Notes under the pieces: generated by a model
The model's database searches: none
What the model was told of the DNA's origin: nothing
The model's input: the letters and a program-made list of their open reading frames with translations, nothing else
In this document: positions 1 to 5,194 of the stretch, piece by piece
Numbering within the stretch: position 1 is the first letter of the stretch
Layout: each line of letters opens with the position of its first letter
Made by a program: the position numbers and the translations under genes
DNA from: Ga0077536 sp943370145
Lineage (GTDB): Bacteria; Pseudomonadota; Gammaproteobacteria; Ga0077536
Assembly: GCA_943370145.1 (NCBI GenBank)
Contig: CALRPY020000114.1
Span: 1 to 5,194, forward strand
DNA length: 5,194 nucleotides
Reading direction: 5' to 3'

Positions 1-458
1 TGAGCGACGACCCCGCGGCTGCCGCGCGCAGCCAGGCGCTGGCTGCGCTGGCGCGGCGTGAGCACAGCCGGACCGAACTCGAGCGCAAGCTGGCTGCCCG
101 CGGCCACGATGCCGCCGCGGTCGACGCCGCGCTGGACAGGCTGGCCGAGCTGCACCTGCAGGACGATGACCGCTTCGTCGAGATGTTCATCCGCTCGCGT
201 GTCTCCCGCGGGCAGGGGCCGGTGAGGATCGCGCAGGAGCTGCGCAGCCGCGGCATCGCCGACAAGGTCGTGCGCGAAGCGCTCGCCGGCGACGAACACG
301 ACTGGACCGCGCTGGCCCGCGAGGTGCTCGCCCGCCAGTTCAAGCGTCCGCCGGCCGATCTGAAAGCCCGCGCCCGCCAGATCCGCTTCCTCGAGTACAG
401 GGGATTCACCGCGGCGCAGATTCGAGCCGCCCTGAAGGCGGCGGACGATTTCGAATGA
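1..458 (+). CDS. recX: Regulatory protein RecX (recombination regulator), start codon cut by window edge
   Basis: RecX family proteins bind RecA filaments and limit RecA recombinase and co-protease activity in the cytoplasm. The reading frame runs open from base 3 (Ser-Asp-Asp-Pro...) to a TGA at 456-458. Family hallmarks are visible: an N-terminal ALAALARREHSRTELERKL segment, then a central DDDRFVEMFIRSRVSRGQGP segment followed by IAQELRSRGI, and a C-terminal RFLEYRGFTAAQIRAAL. These are the repeated three-helix units of RecX. Bases 1-2 are TG followed by AGC, so the start codon is probably an NTG whose first base lies just outside the window; that gives about 152 residues, normal for the family. 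The ATG at 183 is internal (about residue 62) and would discard the N-terminal repeat. In many proteobacteria recX follows recA, so recA is the expected upstream neighbour (inference). alaS begins 22 bases downstream. Family assignment is secure; the exact start is inferred. Confidence 0.93.
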   Translation, partial: SDDPAAAARSQALAALARREHSRTELERKLAARGHDAAAVDAALDRLAELHLQDDDRFVEMFIRSRVSRGQGPVRIAQELRSRGIADKVVREALAGDEHDWTALAREVLARQFKRPPADLKARARQIRFLEYRGFTAAQIRAALKAADDFE

Positions 459-480
459 GCAACCCGAAAGCAGCAGTACG

Positions 481-484
<4 letters not shown>
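455..484 (+). other. Nine-codon ORF bridging recX and alaS with ATGA overlaps at both ends
   Basis: ATG at 455-457 overlaps the recX stop TGA (456-458). The frame reads Met-Ser-Asn-Pro-Lys-Ala-Ala-Val-Arg and ends at TGA 482-484, which overlaps the alaS ATG (481-483). Both junctions are therefore ATGA, the usual arrangement for termination-reinitiation coupling. There is no strong Shine-Dalgarno sequence before alaS; only a weak GAAAG lies at 466-470. A coupling relay would explain how ribosomes reach alaS. The peptide itself is unlikely to have a function. It could be chance: a short frame in a 22-base gap is not rare. Confidence 0.3.
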
Positions 485-3105
<2,621 letters not shown>

Positions 3106-3117
3106 CCGGATCAGTCG

Positions 3118-3185
3118 GCGCCCGTGGGCGCGGTCCGGGTGACGAATTTTCCAGCCGACGCAAAACTCGCCGGCTTGGCCCAAGC
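3118..3185 (+). other. Small inverted repeats in the alaS-lysC gap
   Basis: The 127-base gap contains three short hairpin candidates: GCGCCC/GGGCGC (3118-3123 with 3126-3131), CCAGCCG/CGGCTTGG (3151-3157 with 3171-3178, one bulged T), and GCTTG/CAAGC (3173-3177 with 3181-3185). The last two share bases and cannot form together. None is followed by a run of T, so I do not call a terminator. No convincing promoter hexamers or lysine-riboswitch-like architecture are visible, and the gap is too short for a typical lysine riboswitch. lysC may be read from the alaS transcript. Confidence 0.3.
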
Positions 3186-3219
3186 GGCCCGGCAGGCAGG
3201 CGCTGCGCGGCAGATCAGC

Positions 3220-3225
3220 AGGTGA
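3220..3225 (+). promoter_or_regulatory. Ribosome binding site of lysC
   Basis: AGGTGA, seven bases before the ATG at 3233, is a good Shine-Dalgarno match. It supports that ATG as the start, together with the family-typical N-terminus MSLIVQKYGGTSVG. Confidence 0.75.
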
Positions 3226-3232
3226 GAGTGCG

Positions 3233-4453
3233 ATGAGTTTGATAGTTCAGAAATACGGCGGGACCTCCGTCGGCTCGCCGGAACGCATCCAGGCGGTGGC
3301 CGAGCGGGTGGGCCGGGCCCGTGCCGCCGGTGATTCGGTGGTGGTCGTGGTGTCGGCAATGTCCGGCGAGACCGACCGCCTGCTGGGTCTGGCCCGCGCC
3401 ATCCAGAATCCACCGTCCGCGCGCGAACTGGATGTGGTGCTGTCGACCGGCGAACAGGTCACGATCGGCCTGATGGCAATGGCCCTCGAGGCCCGCGGCC
3501 TCCCCGCCGTCTCGTACACCGGCGGCCAGGTGAAAATCGTCACCGATTCTGCTCACAACAAGGCCCGCATCGTCGAGATCGACGCCGCGCCGGTGCGCGC
3601 CGACCTCGAGCAGGGCAAGGTCGTCGTCGTTGCCGGCTTCCAGGGCGTTGATGCGAACGGCAGCATTACCACCCTCGGCCGCGGCGGTTCAGACACCACG
3701 GCGGTGGCGATGGCCGCCGCGCTGAACGCCGATGAATGCCAGATCTACACGGACGTCGACGGCGTCTATACCACGGACCCGCGCATCGTCCCCGAGGCTC
3801 GTCGGCTGGACCGTATCAGCTACGAGGAGATGCTCGAGATGGCGAGCCTGGGCTCCAAGGTCCTGCAGATCCGGTCCGTAGAATTCGCGAGCAAATACCA
3901 GGTGTCGCTGCGTGTGCTGTCGTCCTTCGCGGATGGCCCCGGCACCCTGATCACGACTGAGGAGAACATCATGGAAGCCGCACTGATTTCCGGCGTCGCC
4001 CTGAACCGGGACGAGGCGAAGCTCACGATATTGGGAGTACCCGACCGGCCGGGTATTGCCAGCGGGATCCTGGGCCCCATCGCGGCGGCCAACATCGAAG
4101 TCGACATGATCGTGCAGAATACGGGTGCCGACGGTTCCGCCGACTTCACCTTTACCGTCCACCGCAACGATTACGACAAGGCGCTGGCCATCCTGCAGGC
4201 CAGCGCGGCCGATATGAAGGCGCGCAGCGTCGTCGGCGACCGCAGGATCGTCAAGGTGTCGATCGTCGGGGTCGGCATGCGCTCGCACGCCGGTATCGCC
4301 AGCCGCGCCTTCGCGGCCCTCGCGGCCGAGGGGATCAACCTGCAGATGATCTCCACGTCCGAGATCAAGATTTCGGTCGTCGTGGACGAGAAGTACGCGG
4401 AACTTGCGGTGCGCACGCTGCATTCGGCCTTCGATCTGGCGGCTAATACCTGA
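3233..4453 (+). CDS. lysC: Aspartate kinase (aspartokinase), monofunctional, lysine/threonine-sensitive type
   Basis: Phosphorylates L-aspartate with ATP to 4-phospho-aspartate, the first step towards lysine (via diaminopimelate), methionine, threonine and isoleucine. It has 406 residues, the usual length of the short monofunctional class, with no homoserine dehydrogenase domain. The kinase domain shows KYGGTSVG (7-14), STGEQVT (71-77), TTLGRGGSDTTA (146-157) and TDVDGVYTTDPR (173-184). Two ACT regulatory domains follow, about 262-330 (LTILGVPDRPGIASGIL, then NIEVDMIVQN) and about 338-403 (VSIVGVGMRSHAGIASRAF, then INLQMISTSEIKIS). This domain plan is that of enzymes feedback-inhibited by lysine and/or threonine; which effector applies here is not readable. 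Met247 could be an internal start for a regulatory-only beta subunit (see separate entry). The gene follows alaS by 127 bases; csrA starts 298 bases later. The symbol lysC is used as in pseudomonads; 'ask' is a synonym. Confidence 0.97.
   Translation: MSLIVQKYGGTSVGSPERIQAVAERVGRARAAGDSVVVVVSAMSGETDRLLGLARAIQNPPSARELDVVLSTGEQVTIGLMAMALEARGLPAVSYTGGQVKIVTDSAHNKARIVEIDAAPVRADLEQGKVVVVAGFQGVDANGSITTLGRGGSDTTAVAMAAALNADECQIYTDVDGVYTTDPRIVPEARRLDRISYEEMLEMASLGSKVLQIRSVEFASKYQVSLRVLSSFADGPGTLITTEENIMEAALISGVALNRDEAKLTILGVPDRPGIASGILGPIAAANIEVDMIVQNTGADGSADFTFTVHRNDYDKALAILQASAADMKARSVVGDRRIVKVSIVGVGMRSHAGIASRAFAALAAEGINLQMISTSEIKISVVVDEKYAELAVRTLHSAFDLAANT
3959..3973 (+). promoter_or_regulatory. 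Possible internal translation start within lysC (beta subunit)
   Basis: GAGGAG at 3959-3964 sits six bases before an in-frame ATG at 3971-3973 (Met247 of LysC). Translation from there would give a 160-residue protein (MEAALISGVALNRDEAKLT...) with only the two ACT domains. In Corynebacterium, Bacillus aspartokinase II and Thermus, an in-frame internal start at the equivalent place makes the beta subunit of an alpha2-beta2 enzyme (established knowledge). The SD-ATG pair is seen directly; its use is inferred. The GAGGAG also encodes part of the Thr-Glu-Glu segment, so its presence may be due to codon choice alone. Confidence 0.5.
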
Positions 4454-4479
4454 GGCGGCGCCCCGAATTAACGCTTGTT

Positions 4480-4520
4480 TTGAAGATTTCCAGACCTCAC
4501 TTCGCTAAAATAGCTATAAC
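4480..4520 (+). promoter_or_regulatory. Putative csrA promoter region
   Basis: An AT-rich island stands out in the GC-rich background just after lysC. It holds two possible -10 hexamers, TAAAAT (4506-4511) and TATAAC (4515-4520), each preceded by GC. A C just before the hexamer is a feature favoured by the stationary-phase sigma factor, and csrA is partly RpoS-driven in E. coli (established), so an RpoS-type promoter is possible. The best -35 match, TTGAAG (4480-4485), is 20 bases from TAAAAT, too long for a standard sigma-70 promoter. The call rests mainly on composition and position. If it is right, the csrA mRNA has a leader of about 220-230 bases. Confidence 0.42.
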
Positions 4521-4523
4521 ACA

Positions 4524-4751
4524 CGGAAGAACCTGAGCCCGCACGGATCGCTGAGGCATTAGCGGTGGCAATCGTGGCGAGAGGTGCTGCATCTATGTGC
4601 AGAACCGCGGGGGAAGCGCGTGATGCGCAAGGCTGCGTAGGGCGAGCACCGGCCGCCGACTCCGTCGGTGCTGGTCTGGCCTGTCCAGGCGGCGCAGCCT
4701 TATTAGGGATTGTAAATACAGAGACCACGCAGCAGGTTTGGAGAAAAGGAC
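4524..4751 (+). promoter_or_regulatory. Structured 5' leader of csrA with GGA motifs
   Basis: No believable gene lies between lysC and csrA; this stretch looks like RNA leader. Hairpin candidates in order: GGT-CTGCA/TGCAG-ACC (4583-4591 with 4598-4606, one G-A mismatch); CGCG/CGCG (4606-4609 with 4617-4620), whose seven-base loop contains GGA; then a possible three-way junction. Its closing stem is a perfect nine-base pairing AAGGCTGCG/CGCAGCCTT (4629-4637 with 4693-4701), its second arm pairs 4645-4653 with 4664-4672, and its third pairs 4674-4679 with 4685-4690. GGA triplets, the core of CsrA sites, occur at 4525, 4545, 4612, 4707, 4740 and 4748. I do not recognise it as a named RNA family. 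Pairings were read by eye; GC-rich sequence makes some chance pairing expected. Confidence 0.45.
4740..4750 (+). promoter_or_regulatory. csrA ribosome binding site with overlapping candidate CsrA sites
   Basis: GGAG at 4740-4743 lies eight bases before the csrA ATG and is the likely Shine-Dalgarno. A second GGA at 4748-4750 is only one base from the ATG, too close to serve as SD but suited to CsrA binding. Another GGA lies just inside the gene at 4768-4770. In E. coli, CsrA represses its own translation by binding GGA sites over the SD and leader (established). The same arrangement here suggests autoregulation (inference). Confidence 0.55.
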
Positions 4752-4946
4752 ATGCTTATTCTGACTAGGAGAGTTGGCGAGGCGCTGATGATCGGCGACG
4801 AAGTCAACGTGACGGTGCTGGGGATCAAAGGGAATCAGGTCCGCATTGGCGTCAATGCGCCGAAAGACGTGTCCGTGCATCGGGAGGAAATCTACCAACG
4901 CATCCAGCAGGAGACTTCCGACCGCGCGGTTGGCGCAGCAGAATAG
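4752..4946 (+). CDS. csrA: Carbon storage regulator CsrA (RsmA), global RNA-binding regulator
   Basis: A dimeric RNA-binding protein that binds GGA-containing hairpins in mRNA leaders and changes translation or stability. It controls carbon metabolism, motility and biofilm-type behaviour in gammaproteobacteria, and is titrated by CsrB/RsmY-type RNAs. It has 64 residues, close to the 61 of E. coli. The N-terminal strand MLILTRRVGEALMIGDEV, the KGNQVRIGVNAP segment (26-37) and VSVHREEIYQRI (40-51) are almost identical to E. coli CsrA. The residues known to contact RNA, Leu4, Arg6 and Arg44, are present. The tail after residue 52 (QETSDRAVGAAE) diverges, as usual in this family. It follows lysC by 298 bases with its own likely promoter; tRNA-Ser begins 57 bases after its TAG. 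Pseudomonads call the gene rsmA. Confidence 0.98.
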   Translation: MLILTRRVGEALMIGDEVNVTVLGIKGNQVRIGVNAPKDVSVHREEIYQRIQQETSDRAVGAAE

Positions 4947-4965
4947 GTTGTATTCCACGCTTCAC

Positions 4966-4994
4966 TTTACGGCCCACGGCCGCGCCGGTATTCT
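4966..4994 (+). promoter_or_regulatory. Putative promoter of tRNA-Ser
   Basis: TTTACG (4966-4971) and TATTCT (4989-4994) are each four of six matches to the sigma-70 -35 and -10 consensus, with the optimal 17-base spacing. The segment between the -10 and the tRNA is GC-rich (GCGCGC at 4995-5000), the type of discriminator found at stringently controlled stable-RNA promoters. The start site would fall only a few bases before the mature tRNA 5' end at 5004, so the 5' leader would be very short. Confidence 0.5.
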
Positions 4995-5003
4995 GCGCGC
5001 TCC

Positions 5004-5096
5004 GGAGAGATGGCCGAGTGGCTGAAGGCGCTCCCCTGCTAAGGGAGTATAGGGTCAAAAGCTCTATCGAGGGTTCGAATCCCTCTCTCTCCGCCA
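5004..5096 (+). tRNA. tRNA-Ser, anticodon GCU
   Basis: A complete class II cloverleaf with long variable arm, decoding AGC and AGU. The acceptor GGAGAGA (5004-5010) pairs with TCTCTCC (5086-5092), followed by discriminator G5093 and an encoded CCA (5094-5096). The anticodon stem CTCCC/GGGAG (5031-5035, 5043-5047) holds loop CTGCTAA with anticodon GCT at 5038-5040. The variable arm pairs ATAGGG with CTCTAT (5049-5054, 5062-5067, one G-U). The T arm GAGGG-TTCGAAT-CCCTC spans 5069-5085. The D arm carries the usual GCCGAGTGGCTGAAGGC. The long variable arm and G73 are the recognition features of seryl-tRNA synthetase. The 3' ten bases also form part of a large inverted repeat (separate entry). Confidence 0.97.
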
Positions 5097-5158
5097 GATC
5101 CGGATAAAAGAAAAGGGCCCCCACGGGCCCTTTTCTTTTATCCGGATCTGGCGGAGAG
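5087..5158. repeat. Perfect 34-base inverted repeat spanning the tRNA 3' end and terminator
   Basis: The left arm 5087-5120 and right arm 5125-5158 are exact reverse complements with a four-base loop CCAC (5121-5124). A G-U and one further G-C pair extend it outwards (5086 with 5159, 5085 with 5160). The left arm starts inside the tRNA: CTCTCCGCCA is its last ten bases. The right arm therefore ends with an inverted copy of the tRNA 3' end, TGGCGGAGAG (5149-5158). This is much longer than a normal terminator stem. Confidence 0.95.
5107..5139 (+). terminator. Rho-independent terminator after tRNA-Ser, probably bidirectional
   Basis: The core stem GGGCCC (5115-5120) pairs with GGGCCC (5125-5130) around loop CCAC, followed by TTTTCTTTT (5131-5139). 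The ascending side carries the complementary AAAAGAAAA (5106-5114), so the minus-strand transcript has an equivalent T tract and the element can stop transcription from both sides. It sits 10 bases after the CCA end of the tRNA, ending the unit. Confidence 0.9.
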
Positions 5159-5194
5159 GGCGGAACTTGGTGAGAGCCCTTCGGTTCGACGAAC
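5159..5194. other. Right-edge sequence without an identified feature
   Basis: After the inverted repeat the sequence turns GC-rich again. A minus-strand frame is open from the right edge to a TAA at 5138-5140 (about 18 codons, ending ...SALSARSG), but this includes the palindrome and is too short to judge. It may be the tail of a convergent gene or simple non-coding DNA. Confidence 0.2.

Noticed and set aside
183..458. Short 91-residue RecX starting at the ATG at 183
   Set aside because: The frame is open to the window start and the residues before Met62 match the RecX N-terminal region, so the ATG at 183 is internal.
3106..3232. Promoter or terminator between alaS and lysC
   Set aside because: I found no hexamer pair with acceptable spacing, and the GCGCCC/GGGCGC hairpin has no following T tract. 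Readthrough from alaS is equally possible.
3689..4423. A 244-codon minus-strand frame opposite lysC
   Set aside because: It is a shadow of the GC-rich lysC coding sequence; it has no recognisable family features and lies over the conserved aspartokinase motifs.
4565..4768. A 67-codon plus-strand frame in the csrA leader, starting GTG
   Set aside because: It has no Shine-Dalgarno, overlaps the csrA start in another frame, and covers the hairpin-rich leader. The translation looks like non-coding sequence.
4852..5124. A 90-codon minus-strand frame containing EREGFEPSIELLTLYSLSRG
   Set aside because: This peptide is the translation of the antisense strand of tRNA-Ser, a well-known source of falsely annotated hypothetical proteins.
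5149..5194. A second serine tRNA on the minus strand sharing the palindrome
   Set aside because: Beyond the ten bases matching a tRNA 3' end, the next bases do not form a T arm (no TTCGA-type loop at the right distance), so no intact tRNA is present.

Overview
The window is a compact, visibly GC-rich stretch of bacterial chromosome in which every gene lies on the plus strand. The order is recX, alaS, lysC, csrA, tRNA-Ser(GCU). From general knowledge this order is typical of gammaproteobacteria: pseudomonads and several purple-sulfur or xanthomonad-like lineages keep alaS, lysC and csrA/rsmA followed by a serine tRNA. The CsrA protein is nearly identical to the E. coli type over its first 50 residues, which supports the class. 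Genus cannot be decided from this sequence.

Region by region: positions 1-458 hold recX, complete except perhaps for the first base of its start codon. Positions 481-3105 hold a full-length alanyl-tRNA synthetase gene (alaS). A nine-codon ORF bridges the two with ATGA overlaps at both ends. Positions 3106-3232 are a short gap with small inverted repeats and a clear lysC ribosome binding site. Positions 3233-4453 encode a monofunctional aspartokinase (lysC), with a well-placed internal ribosome binding site and ATG in front of the regulatory domains. Positions 4454-4751 are a 298-base non-coding leader before csrA. It has an AT-rich promoter-like patch near its start, then several hairpins, including a tidy possible three-way junction, and several GGA motifs of the kind CsrA binds. 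Positions 4752-4946 are csrA. A promoter-like element at 4966-4994 precedes tRNA-Ser(GCU) at 5004-5096. A strong bidirectional terminator follows; it forms the centre of a perfect 34-base inverted repeat that reaches into the tRNA 3' end. Nothing recognisable fills the last 36 bases.

The genes are core housekeeping functions rather than one pathway: control of RecA (RecX), translation (AlaRS, tRNA-Ser), entry to the aspartate-family amino acids (LysC) and global post-transcriptional control (CsrA). recX and alaS are probably cotranscribed. csrA and the tRNA probably have their own promoters. I see no accessory, mobile or defence system. The points worth a second look are regulatory: the csrA leader, the lysC internal start, the recX-alaS coupling ORF, and the palindrome that overlaps the tRNA.
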